NCBI RefSeq assembly: GCF_028475105.1
Contig: NZ_CP116936.1
Coordinates: 4,897,501 to 4,961,500 of the forward strand
DNA: 64,000 nt
Direction of reading: 5' to 3'
DNA from: Micromonospora sp. LH3U1
GTDB lineage: Bacteria; Actinomycetota; Actinomycetes; Mycobacteriales; Micromonosporaceae
This document shows positions 54,373 through 61,583 of the stretch, one piece after another. The notes under the pieces were generated by a model. The model saw nothing but the letters and a program-made list of their open reading frames with translations, had not been told where the DNA came from and did not search any database. Numbering within the stretch: position 1 is the stretch's first letter; each line of letters opens with the position of its first letter. Position numbers and translations under genes: made by a program.

Positions 54373-55667
54373 GCCGCCACCCCCGCCGCCGAGCGGATCG
54401 CGTCGACGAGGATCGCCAGGCCCTCGCGGGCCTCGTCCTCGGTCAGTGTCAACGGTGGACCCATCCGCAGCACGTTGCCGTACAACCCGCCCTTGCCGGC
54501 GAGCAGGCCGCCTTCCCGAGCGGCTTCGAAGACACGGTTGGTCAGCGCCGGGTCGGGCTCGCTGGTGCCCGGCCGGACGAACTCGACGCCGAGCATCAGC
54601 CCCTTTCCGCGTACCTCAGCGACGCAGTCGAGCCCGCCCACCGCGGACCGCAGGCCGTCGGCGAGGATCGCGCCGACGCGGGCCGCGTTCGCCTGGAGGT
54701 CGTGCTCGATCAGGTAGTCGAGCACCGCGTTGCCGGCCGCCGTGGAGATCGGGTTGCCGCCGAAGGTGGAGAAGCTGATCGCCGGCACCGACTCCAGCAC
54801 CTCGGCCCGGCCGACCACCCCGGCCAGTGCGAACCCGTTGCCGACGCCCTTGGCGAAGGTGAGCAGATCCGGGGTGACGCCGTGCGCCTGATAACCCCAG
54901 AAGTGCTCCCCGGTGCGCCCCCAACCGGTCTGCACCTCGTCGGCGATGAACAGGATGCCGTGTTCGTCGAGGACCTTCTTCCAGCCCGCGAAGAGGCCGT
55001 CCGGCGGGTGCACGAAACCACCGACACCCTGGATCGGCTCGGCGATCAGCGCGGCCACGTCACCGGAGGTCTGGGTGGCCAGCACCTCGCGTAGGTCCTC
55101 CACCGCCGCGTCGACCTGCTCCTCGGCGCTCAGCCGCGCCAGCAGACCGCGCACCCGGTCGCCCGAGTGCAGCCAGGCCACCTGGAGCGGGTTGAGCGCG
55201 CTGGCCGACCAGTTGCGGTTGCCGGTGACGCCCATCGCCGCGTACGACCGGCCGTGGTAGCTGTTACGCACGGCCAGGATCTGGTGCGAGCGGCGGTAGT
55301 TGGTGGCAACCAGCAGCGCCGCCTCGTTCGCCTCGGTGCCGGAGTTGGTGAAGAACACCCGGGCGTCCGGGATGCCGGAGCGCTGCGCGATCTTCTCGGC
55401 CAGCTCCACCTGCTGGCGGATCAGGTAGAGCGTCGAGGTGTACACGACGCCGGTGGCGAGCTGACGCTCCACCGCCTCCCGGATCTCCGGAATGTCGTAA
55501 CCGATCATGTTGGTCAGGACGCCGCCGAAGAAGTCCAGGTAGCTGCGGCCCTGCGCGTCGGTGACCCGGCGACCCGAGCCCGACACCAGCTCGATCGGCT
55601 CGGCGTAGTACAGCGGCATCCAGGACGGGAGCACAGCCCGGTGCCGGGCCAGCAGGTCGTCGGTCAT
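54369..55667 (-). CDS. Class III (PLP) aminotransferase, beta-alanine / AGXT2-like
   Basis: 432 aa. PLP-binding Lys273 in LTFAKGVGNGFALAG, 'VFFTNSGTEANEAALLVATN' cofactor loop, 'ILFIADEVQTGWGRTG' (Asp of the PLP pyridine). The N-terminus 'MPLYYAEPIELVSGSGRRV' resembles the alanine-glyoxylate aminotransferase 2 group, which also transaminates beta-alanine and beta-aminoisobutyrate. The product semialdehyde is the substrate of the translationally coupled mmsA gene. ATG 55667. Confidence 0.82.
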   Translation of the reverse strand: MTDDLLARHRAVLPSWMPLYYAEPIELVSGSGRRVTDAQGRSYLDFFGGVLTNMIGYDIPEIREAVERQLATGVVYTSTLYLIRQQVELAEKIAQRSGIPDARVFFTNSGTEANEAALLVATNYRRSHQILAVRNSYHGRSYAAMGVTGNRNWSASALNPLQVAWLHSGDRVRGLLARLSAEEQVDAAVEDLREVLATQTSGDVAALIAEPIQGVGGFVHPPDGLFAGWKKVLDEHGILFIADEVQTGWGRTGEHFWGYQAHGVTPDLLTFAKGVGNGFALAGVVGRAEVLESVPAISFSTFGGNPISTAAGNAVLDYLIEHDLQANAARVGAILADGLRSAVGGLDCVAEVRGKGLMLGVEFVRPGTSEPDPALTNRVFEAAREGGLLAGKGGLYGNVLRMGPPLTLTEDEAREGLAILVDAIRSAAGVAA

Positions 55668-55820
55668 CGTGGCAACCCTTCAGCGGCGTTCGCGGATACC
55701 GCACGCTCCCACCGCTGGCCAGCATGGACAACTGCCACTGTGTAGCGCAGGGCGCGCCCGCTCCTGACAGTGCGTCAGCCGGCGGAACCGAACGCGCCGA
55801 GCAGAACCGGGACGGCTCTG

Positions 55821-55844
55821 GCCAGGCTGACGGGTCAGCCTGGC
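55821..55844. promoter_or_regulatory. Perfect 10-bp hairpin/dyad upstream of a leaderless gene
   Basis: GCCAGGCTGA (55821-55830), CGGG, TCAGCCTGGC (55835-55844). It ends 22 nt before the TACGAT -10 and would overlap the -35 region, so an operator is plausible. A smaller dyad CTGAC/GTCAG lies about 70 nt further upstream. Confidence 0.5.
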
Positions 55845-55866
55845 TCGGGCCGTGCGCTCCGATCGG

Positions 55867-55872
55867 TACGAT
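55867..55872 (+). promoter_or_regulatory. -10 element of a probable leaderless transcript
   Basis: TACGAT, six bases, then GTG 55879. Supports the GTG start of the following gene, which has no ribosome site. Confidence 0.5.
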
Positions 55873-55878
55873 CCGGCG

Positions 55879-56904
55879 GTGCCCGAACTCCCCGACCCGC
55901 CACGGCCAGGGCCGGTGCGCACCGGGCCGGTGCTCGTCGGGCCGGGCGTGCCGCTGCCCGCCGGGACCACGGATGCGTCGGCGCTGATCGACGGGATCGC
56001 CGGGTGGGTTGGCGCCGACCCGCTGCGCCGGCTGGTCGACGGCTTCGGCGGCAGGTGGCCGGCCGGCGACCTCGCCGACACGCTCCGTTTCCTCGACGAC
56101 TTCTCCGCCGCGCACTGGGACTTCCGGGGTGGCAGGGAGAGGCCCGACGCCCGGGAGCCGGATCTCGATTCGGGCACCGTCGAGCTGGTACGCGCCACCG
56201 CCACCGCGCTCGGGCTCGTCCGGCCCGTGCCACCAGCCCGGCCCTCGTACGCCCACCTGGTGGTGCTGGGCGGCTTGGCACACGCCTGCCTGGGTCGCGT
56301 CGCGTACGCCGCGCACCTGCTGGGCGGTGGGCTGGGGGTGACCGGCGAGGTGGCGGTGCTGGGCAGCTTCCGCCCGCTCTCCGACCTGGAGCACCGGACG
56401 TTGGCCGAGGTGGGGGTGCCCGGCTGCGCGACCGAGGTGGACGCCCTGGACGCGGCGGTCCGGCTGGCGTTCGAGGTGAGCGCCCCGGCCGTCGAGGACG
56501 GGATCGACGCGGGTCACCCGCACCATTCCTGGTCGTCGCGCACCTATCTGCCGGCCGGTCTACCGCCGGTGCGCGTACTGGCGGCGCCGTCGAGCGAGCC
56601 GCAGCGGCGGCGGGCCCACACCGCGGACACCCAGCGGTTCTGGGCCGGGCACGTCCGGCTCGCCCCCGACGACGCGGTGCTGCTGGTGACCGCGCCGATC
56701 TACGTGCCGTTCCAGCACTGCGACGCGCTGCGCACCCTGGCCGTGCCGTACGGCTGCGGGATCGACACCGTCGGGGTCGACCCCACCCTGGCGGACCTGG
56801 CCCGGCTGCCGGAGCAGACGCTCAGTCCCGGCCGCTACCTGCAGGAGATCCGCTCGGCGATCCGCTCGATGCGCGCCCTGCACACGGAGCTGGCCGCCGG
56901 CTGA
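55879..56904 (+). CDS. Hypothetical protein with YdcF/SanA (DUF218)-like topology
   Basis: 341 aa, cytoplasmic or membrane-peripheral. After a Pro-rich N-terminus and a helical region, the second half reads 'AHLVVLGGLAHACLGRVAYA', 'VAVLGSFRPLSDLEH', 'RVLAAPSSEPQRRRAHTADT', 'DAVLLVTAPIYVPFQHCDA'. The order GG - strand - S/T-rich loop - VLLVT-x-H/Y resembles DUF218/YdcF proteins, but the family His is Tyr here and identity is low. Start GTG 55879 is supported by a TACGAT -10 six bases upstream. Function unknown. Confidence 0.5.
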   Translation: MPELPDPPRPGPVRTGPVLVGPGVPLPAGTTDASALIDGIAGWVGADPLRRLVDGFGGRWPAGDLADTLRFLDDFSAAHWDFRGGRERPDAREPDLDSGTVELVRATATALGLVRPVPPARPSYAHLVVLGGLAHACLGRVAYAAHLLGGGLGVTGEVAVLGSFRPLSDLEHRTLAEVGVPGCATEVDALDAAVRLAFEVSAPAVEDGIDAGHPHHSWSSRTYLPAGLPPVRVLAAPSSEPQRRRAHTADTQRFWAGHVRLAPDDAVLLVTAPIYVPFQHCDALRTLAVPYGCGIDTVGVDPTLADLARLPEQTLSPGRYLQEIRSAIRSMRALHTELAAG

Positions 56905-56920
56905 CCGGCGCACCGGGGAG

Positions 56921-56953
56921 GGCCGGCGCACGGCGGATCGCCGCGCACCGGCC
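56921..56953. terminator. Hairpin between convergent genes
   Basis: Arms 56921-56935 and 56939-56953 pair at 13 of 15 positions around a GAT apex. Lies between stops at 56904 (+) and 56967 (-). Probable bidirectional terminator. Confidence 0.55.
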
Positions 56954-56966
56954 CCGTGGACCGTGC

Positions 56967-57668
56967 TCAGTTCACGTAGACGGCGGCGTTCCCCTTGGTG
57001 CTGTCGCGCACCGGCGAGTAGGTCGCCGAGAAGTACGCGGTGCCGAAGCAGAGGGACGGACCGGAGAACTTGGTGAACGGCTGGTTGGTGAAGGTGATCG
57101 AGTTGGTCGTGTTGACCGCCGCGCCGGTGAGGCTGTTGGTGCTGGTCCGGTAGACGCAGGTGATCGTACCGAGCAGGGAGCTCAGCACGACGGTGCTCTG
57201 GACCGGCGCCGCCGTGGTGCCGGAGATCTTGACGACGCCGGCGCTGGTGACCGAGGTGGCGTACGGCAGGTTGTTGAGAGCGATGCTCTGCACCCCGGTG
57301 GTGCCGAACACGTTGGTGGTGCAGCTGCCGAAGCTCTGGGCGGTGAGGCTCTCGGTGGCGGTGCCCGGGGCGATCGGGTTGGTGAGCACCTTGGCGCTGA
57401 AGCTGGACGCGGCGCACTTGATCCCGGTGGTGCCGGAGGTGGAGTTGTAGAAGGTGCCGTTGGTGCCGGTCTTGAGGCTGGCCTGGATGATGTCGTTGAC
57501 GGCGACGGCGGTGCCTCCGGCCGTGGGGTAGGTCAGCACGTTGCCGGCGAGCGCGGCCGACGTGTCGGCGGAGGCTGGCGTGGCGGCGGACGCTGGCGTG
57601 GCGGCTACGAGACCGGTCAGCAGCGCGAGGGCCACGAGGCCCCCGCCGATTCTTCCGTACCTGAGCAT
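56967..57668 (-). CDS. Secreted Thr/Ser-rich protein of unknown function (DUF6230-cluster associated)
   Basis: 233 aa. Signal peptide from MLRYGRIGGGLVALALLTGL with cleavage near the ATPASA repeats. The mature part is Thr/Ser/Gly/Val-rich beta sequence with four Cys ('GIKCAASSF', 'SCTTNVFGT', 'TCVYRTS', 'LCFGTAYF'), likely two disulfides. It ends 'NAAVYVN', so there is no sorting signal or anchor. Similar actinobacterial proteins are usually annotated only by their export signal. ATG 57668 has GGAAGG upstream. Nearby DUF6230 and DUF6114 genes suggest an envelope or surface role. Confidence 0.7.
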   Translation of the reverse strand: MLRYGRIGGGLVALALLTGLVAATPASAATPASADTSAALAGNVLTYPTAGGTAVAVNDIIQASLKTGTNGTFYNSTSGTTGIKCAASSFSAKVLTNPIAPGTATESLTAQSFGSCTTNVFGTTGVQSIALNNLPYATSVTSAGVVKISGTTAAPVQSTVVLSSLLGTITCVYRTSTNSLTGAAVNTTNSITFTNQPFTKFSGPSLCFGTAYFSATYSPVRDSTKGNAAVYVN

Positions 57669-57768
57669 GGTTTTTCCTTCCGCGGTGGGACGGGGAACGA
57701 GCGGACCGCACAGGCGGTCACCGCCGGGCGGGGACGCCCGAGCGGGAATTGTGGCCATCCGTGGTGGA

Positions 57769-57827
57769 CGGCGGTGGTGGAGGTGCCGGACGGCCGTCGG
57801 GACCGGCCGGCGGTGGTGGAGGTGCCG
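57769..57827. repeat. 20-bp direct repeat, two copies
   Basis: CGGCGGTGGTGGAGGTGCCG at 57769-57788 and 57808-57827, 39 nt apart. It lies between the 32-aa mini-ORF and the secreted-protein gene, i.e. in the probable leader of the latter. Confidence 0.6.
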
Positions 57828-57830
57828 CCG

Positions 57831-57929
57831 TCAGTGGGCGGGCCAGCGTGGCGCATTGCGGCGGAGCCGCTTCACCTGCGCCTTTTCGGCCTTGGGAGGG
57901 CGCTCGTGTTCGGCGATAATGACAGCCAT
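57831..57929 (-). CDS. 32-residue basic mini-protein
   Basis: ATG 57929 with a strong AAGGAGGG five bases upstream; stop at 57831-57833. The peptide begins MAVIIAEHERPPKAEKAQVK and continues with a run of Arg/Lys (KRLRRN) to an APRWPAH end. Very basic, no membrane segment. It precedes the secreted-protein gene on the same strand by 162 nt and is divergent from the TetR gene. It could be a real small protein or a leader peptide; no family is known to me. Confidence 0.5.
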   Translation of the reverse strand: MAVIIAEHERPPKAEKAQVKRLRRNAPRWPAH

Positions 57930-58061
57930 CGAGCCCTCCTTCGACGAGTCAGGGCGACCATCCGGGGAGATCACCATAGGTAACTGGACACCAACCGAGC
58001 GTGAAGAAAGTTATAAACCCCGGAGGGTCGTAAAGTCAACGCATCAAAGGGGGTCAATGAG

Positions 58062-58826
58062 TTGACCACGCAGAGCCGCCCGCAGCCAGCGTCGGTGCCC
58101 CTGCCGGGTGCGCGTCCCGGTCGCGACCCCGACCGCGCGATCAAGCGCGGCCCGCGCCGGGTCTCCGCCGAGGTGGTGGCCGCGACCCAGCGTGACCGCC
58201 TCTTCGACGGGCTCGTGCACGAGGTGGCGACGAAGGGCTACGACACCGCCCGGGTCAGCGACATCTGCCACGCCGCCGGGGTGACGCGGCCGGCCTTCTA
58301 CGCTCTCTTCACCGGCAAGGAGGACGCCTTCCTCGCCGCGTACCGACACGGCATCGCCGTGGTGTCACAGCTGATGGATATCGCCTACCGCGAGGCCGGC
58401 CCGGCCTGGCCGGACGCCGCCCGCGCCGCACTGCGCACCCTGCTGGAGGTGCTGGCGAGCGTGCCCGCGTTCGCCCGGATGGCGCTCGTCGAGGTGGACG
58501 CCGCCGGCCCGGACGCCCGCCGGGAACGGGACGCGCTGCTCAGCAGCTTCCGCCGGTTCTTCGCCGACGCCGGCCCGGGACCGGCGGTCGCCGGCGTGGA
58601 CCGCGACGCGCTGGTGTCCACAGTGGTCGGCGGTGTCTACGCCACCATCCGCGGCCGCGTGGCACAGGGGCGGGCGGCGGAGTTGCCGCAACTGCTGCCG
58701 GTGCTCACCTACGCCTCCACCGCGCCGTTCCTTGGCACCGAGGGTGCGGCTCGGGCGACCCGGCCGATACGCCCGGACGACGGTCCGAGCACGACCGCGC
58801 CGTGCGCGCCGACCCTCCAGTCCTGA
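58062..58826 (+). CDS. TetR-family transcriptional regulator
   Basis: 254 aa from TTG 58062 (AAAGGGGG eight bases upstream). A basic N-terminal extension of about 40 residues precedes the HTH (about 45-92; 'GYDTARVSDICHAAGVTRPAFY'). Divergent from the mini-ORF and secreted-protein genes and followed by DUF6230/DUF6114, so it probably controls this envelope cluster (inference). Confidence 0.82.
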   Translation: MTTQSRPQPASVPLPGARPGRDPDRAIKRGPRRVSAEVVAATQRDRLFDGLVHEVATKGYDTARVSDICHAAGVTRPAFYALFTGKEDAFLAAYRHGIAVVSQLMDIAYREAGPAWPDAARAALRTLLEVLASVPAFARMALVEVDAAGPDARRERDALLSSFRRFFADAGPGPAVAGVDRDALVSTVVGGVYATIRGRVAQGRAAELPQLLPVLTYASTAPFLGTEGAARATRPIRPDDGPSTTAPCAPTLQS

Positions 58827-58838
58827 CCACACGGTCGG

Positions 58839-58853
58839 AAACCGCAGCGGTTT
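58839..58853 (+). terminator. Intrinsic terminator after tetR
   Basis: AAACCG-CAG-CGGTTT stem followed by further T residues (five T in total at 58851-58855). Located 12 nt after the TetR stop. One of the few U-tract terminators in the window. Confidence 0.65.
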
Positions 58854-58907
58854 TTCACTTTGGCCGCATTTGACAAATACCGCGCAACTGGCTGCTGCTA
58901 CACGCTG

Positions 58908-58936
58908 TTGACCCGCCCTTTACCCGGCGGTAACTT
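58908..58936 (+). promoter_or_regulatory. Predicted promoter of the DUF6230 gene
   Basis: TTGACC (58908-58913), 17-nt spacer, TAACTT (58931-58936). A second TTGACA occurs at 58870-58875 without a well-placed -10. The downstream gene starts at 59016. Confidence 0.55.
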
Positions 58937-59015
58937 CGGCTCTGCGCCTCGATACGCAGCATCCCGGGTCGCAATTCCCATTGTCACCGATGAATGATCT
59001 CTAAGGAGAGCACCC

Positions 59016-59645
59016 ATGTCGGAGGAGACCGCACCAATCGAACCCGATCCGCCGCGGAGCGGTGTGCGCTGGCGCCGGTTCGCCGCCACGTTCGGCACCG
59101 TCGCGGCGGGTGCCGCCGGCATGATCGTGCTCACCGCCCAAGGCGTGCTGGGCGCGCAGTTCGCCATCTCGGGCATGCCGTTCACCGTCACCGCCGACAA
59201 GCTCACCGGCACCGGGTTCGAGCAGTTCGCCACCCTCGACCAGATGATCCCGGACAGCCCCAACCAGGGCGACACCGGCGGGCAGGTCCTGGTGATGGTC
59301 TCGGCGATCGACAAGGCGGAGCTGACCAACCTCTGCCAGAGCATCAACCTGGGTGGCGTCTTCCTGAAGATCACTGCCGGCAGCGGCGACAAGCCGGTCA
59401 CCGCCCGGACCCTGGTGGTCGACGGTGACGAGATCGCCGGCAACGCCTCCTTCAAGAACATCGACATCGGCCAGGACGCCAGCACCCTGGACAAGGTGCC
59501 CGGCGTGAAGGGCAACCCCGGCGTCTTCTCCCAGCAGGCGGACTCGATCGTCATCGAAAACCTGCGGCAGAACAACTACGCCACCACGGCCGCCGTCTTC
59601 AACCTGCCCAACCTGCGCATGGCGTTCACCCCCGACGGGTGCTGA
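59016..59645 (+). CDS. DUF6230-family protein
   Basis: 209 aa. Short acidic N-tail, basic WRRFAATFG, one membrane helix (about 26-48), then an extracytoplasmic domain: 'AQFAISGMPFTVTADKLTGT', 'QFATLDQMIP', 'INLGGVFLKITAG', 'TARTLVVDGDEIAG'. This fits the actinobacterial DUF6230 family of membrane-anchored envelope proteins, function unknown (sometimes misnamed cholesterol esterase). ATG 59016 with AAGGAGAG. Followed two bases later by the DUF6114 gene. Confidence 0.78.
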   Translation: MSEETAPIEPDPPRSGVRWRRFAATFGTVAAGAAGMIVLTAQGVLGAQFAISGMPFTVTADKLTGTGFEQFATLDQMIPDSPNQGDTGGQVLVMVSAIDKAELTNLCQSINLGGVFLKITAGSGDKPVTARTLVVDGDEIAGNASFKNIDIGQDASTLDKVPGVKGNPGVFSQQADSIVIENLRQNNYATTAAVFNLPNLRMAFTPDGC

Positions 59646-59646
59646 C

Positions 59647-60153
59647 GTGAGCGCAAGACGACACCAAGCAGCGCCGGCCGTCCGCGAACCCCGTGGGCGG
59701 TGGCGCCGCTGGCGGCGGGGCCGCCCATTCACCGCCGCAGTGCTGATCGCACTCGGCGGCACGGAGATGCTGGTGACCCTGCGCGCGCCGCTCGGGGTGC
59801 TGCTGCACATCGGGCCGCAGGGGCTCGCCGCGTACCTGGTACCCACCATCCTGGTGCTCTGCGGGGTGCTGCTAATCACCACCCCGCAGCAGCGGGTCTT
59901 CTACGCCCTTGTCTCGCTGGTGCTCGGGCTGGTCTCCTGGTTGACCTCGAACCTGGGCGGCTTCGTGATCGGGATGCTGCTGGCCCTGGTCGGCGGGGCA
60001 CTCGCATTCGCCTGGACCCCGGACAAGCACAGCCCGCCGGTCGTCGCGGCGGAGCCCGAGACACCGGAGCCGAGGGAGTCCGAGGACGACGCCGACACCG
60101 TGCTGCTGCCCGGAATGCAGACGCCGGACCCGGCCCCGGCCGACCGGGGCTGA
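59647..60153 (+). CDS. DUF6114-family membrane protein
   Basis: 168 aa. Arg/Trp-rich N-terminus, then four membrane helices ('FTAAVLIALGGTEMLVTL', 'GLAAYLVPTILVLCGVLLI', 'VFYALVSLVLGLVSWLTSN', 'GFVIGMLLALVGGALAFAW') and a Pro/Glu/Asp-rich cytoplasmic tail. 'SNLGGFVIGML' plus 'GGALAFAW' is the DUF6114 signature. GTG 59647, one base after the DUF6230 stop, so the two are made together and probably form a complex. Function unknown. Confidence 0.78.
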   Translation: MSARRHQAAPAVREPRGRWRRWRRGRPFTAAVLIALGGTEMLVTLRAPLGVLLHIGPQGLAAYLVPTILVLCGVLLITTPQQRVFYALVSLVLGLVSWLTSNLGGFVIGMLLALVGGALAFAWTPDKHSPPVVAAEPETPEPRESEDDADTVLLPGMQTPDPAPADRG

Positions 60154-60154
60154 T

Positions 60155-61501
60155 TCAGCGGGCGGTGTCGGCGACCGCCTGCGCGAACACCTCGGAGCGG
60201 TGCTCGAAGTTGCGGAACCGCCCGTAGCTCGGCGCAGCCGGCGACAGCAGCACCACCCCGCCGGCCGGGGTCACCTCCCGGGACAGCCGCACCGCGTCCA
60301 CCAGATCGTCGACCAGCTCGGTACGCACCTTGGGCAGCCCGGCGAGCGCCTCGACGATGCGGGGGCCGCTGTCCGGGATGCCGATCACGGTCAACTCCCG
60401 TTCGGCCAGGTGCTCGGCCAGCGGCGTGTAGTCCAGACCCCGGTCGTTGCCCCCGACGATCACGGTCAACGGCCGCCCGTCGTACGCGTCGATGGCGTGC
60501 ATGGCCGCGTACGGGCTGGTGGCCAGGGTGTCGTCGACGAAGGTCAGCCCGGACGGGTCGGTGATCTCGGTGAGCCGGTGGGCCAGCCCCTGGAACTCGG
60601 CGACCGCGATGGCGAGGTGGTCCTTGCCGGCCACGACGTCGATGCCGAGCGCGTCGAGCACGGCGAGCGCCACGCACAGGTTGCCCTCGTTGTGCCGACC
60701 CACCAGCGGCAACACGGCCCGCGGAAAGAGCGGCTGGTCACCGAGGTGGAACCAGGGAGTGCCGTCCGCGCCCTCGGCGACGTGGGTGGTGTCGGGGCGG
60801 CCCGCCCGCACTGCCGGCAGCTCCCCCAGCTCGGCGGCGAGCCGGGGGTCTCCGCCGTTCACCACGATCGTCTGCGGGTCGTGGGCGAGCAGGTTGAGCT
60901 TGTCCCGGTAGTACTCCCGCTCCCCGCCGTGGGCGTCCAGGTGCTCGGGGAAGAGCGCGGTGACCACCGCCACCCGGGGCGAGTCGGTGAGGTCGCTGCA
61001 CTGGTAGCTGGACAACTCCAGCACGTACAGCTCCGCGTCCGGCAGGTCCAGCGTCGGCACCCCGATGTTGCCGCCGAAGACGTTCGGCCGACCCGTCGCG
61101 GTGAGCAGGTGACTGATCAGGCTGGAGGTGGTGCTCTTGCCCTTGCTGCCGGTGACCCCGACGGTGCGCGCGGCGTGGTCGGCCATCCACAGCGCGGTGC
61201 CCTGGGTGACCATGACCCCGCGTCGGCGCAGCTCGACCAGCCACGGGTGGGTCTGCGGCACACCCGGGGAGCGGACCACCACGTCGGCGGCGGCCAACCG
61301 ATCGAAGCCCGCCTCACCGGTGACCAGCGGCGCCGCCTCGGCCAGCGGGCCGTCCCAGGGCAGCGAGAGGAAGTTCGCGCTGTCGTCGACGGCGACCAGC
61401 TCGGCCGGGCCGTGCGCGGCGATCGCGGTCACAGCGGCCCGGCCCTCCCGGCCGGTGCCCCAGACGGCGACGGTACGTCCGCGCAGGTCAGACAGGCGCA
61501 C
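60155..61501 (-). CDS. murD2: UDP-N-acetylmuramoyl-L-alanine--L-glutamate ligase (MurD2)
   Basis: 448 aa, Mur ligase fold. P-loop GVTGSKGKSTT (GSKGKS 118-123), 'ELSSYQCSDL' and 'HRLTEITDPSGLTFVDD', then a C-terminal domain with 'IVGGNDRGLDY' and 'LLSPAAPSYGRFRNFEHRSE'. Divergent MurD-like ligases paired with MurL add L-Glu instead of D-Glu to UDP-MurNAc-L-Ala. The adjacent murL gene is the reason for calling it MurD2 rather than MurD. GTG 61501 has GAGGAGA seven bases upstream. Only one base separates it from the convergent DUF6114 gene. Confidence 0.85.
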   Translation of the reverse strand: MRLSDLRGRTVAVWGTGREGRAAVTAIAAHGPAELVAVDDSANFLSLPWDGPLAEAAPLVTGEAGFDRLAAADVVVRSPGVPQTHPWLVELRRRGVMVTQGTALWMADHAARTVGVTGSKGKSTTSSLISHLLTATGRPNVFGGNIGVPTLDLPDAELYVLELSSYQCSDLTDSPRVAVVTALFPEHLDAHGGEREYYRDKLNLLAHDPQTIVVNGGDPRLAAELGELPAVRAGRPDTTHVAEGADGTPWFHLGDQPLFPRAVLPLVGRHNEGNLCVALAVLDALGIDVVAGKDHLAIAVAEFQGLAHRLTEITDPSGLTFVDDTLATSPYAAMHAIDAYDGRPLTVIVGGNDRGLDYTPLAEHLAERELTVIGIPDSGPRIVEALAGLPKVRTELVDDLVDAVRLSREVTPAGGVVLLSPAAPSYGRFRNFEHRSEVFAQAVADTAR

Positions 61502-61572
61502 GGGGCTCTCCTCGGGGGTCGCGGCGGCGTCAGGGCGGGCCCGGTCCGGACACGGCCGGACGAACCAGGGCC

Positions 61573-61578
61573 TAGTAT
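61573..61578 (+). promoter_or_regulatory. -10 element of probable leaderless murL transcript
   Basis: TAGTAT, five bases, then GTG 61584. No ribosome site precedes the GTG. Supports the chosen start. Confidence 0.5.
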
Positions 61579-61583
61579 GGCGT

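Noticed and set aside
54553..58000. Long plus-strand frames (including a 737-codon one from 55770)
   Set aside because: Mostly translations of other frames of the YdcF-like gene or antisense to the aminotransferase and secreted-protein genes; Arg/Gly/Ala repeats only.
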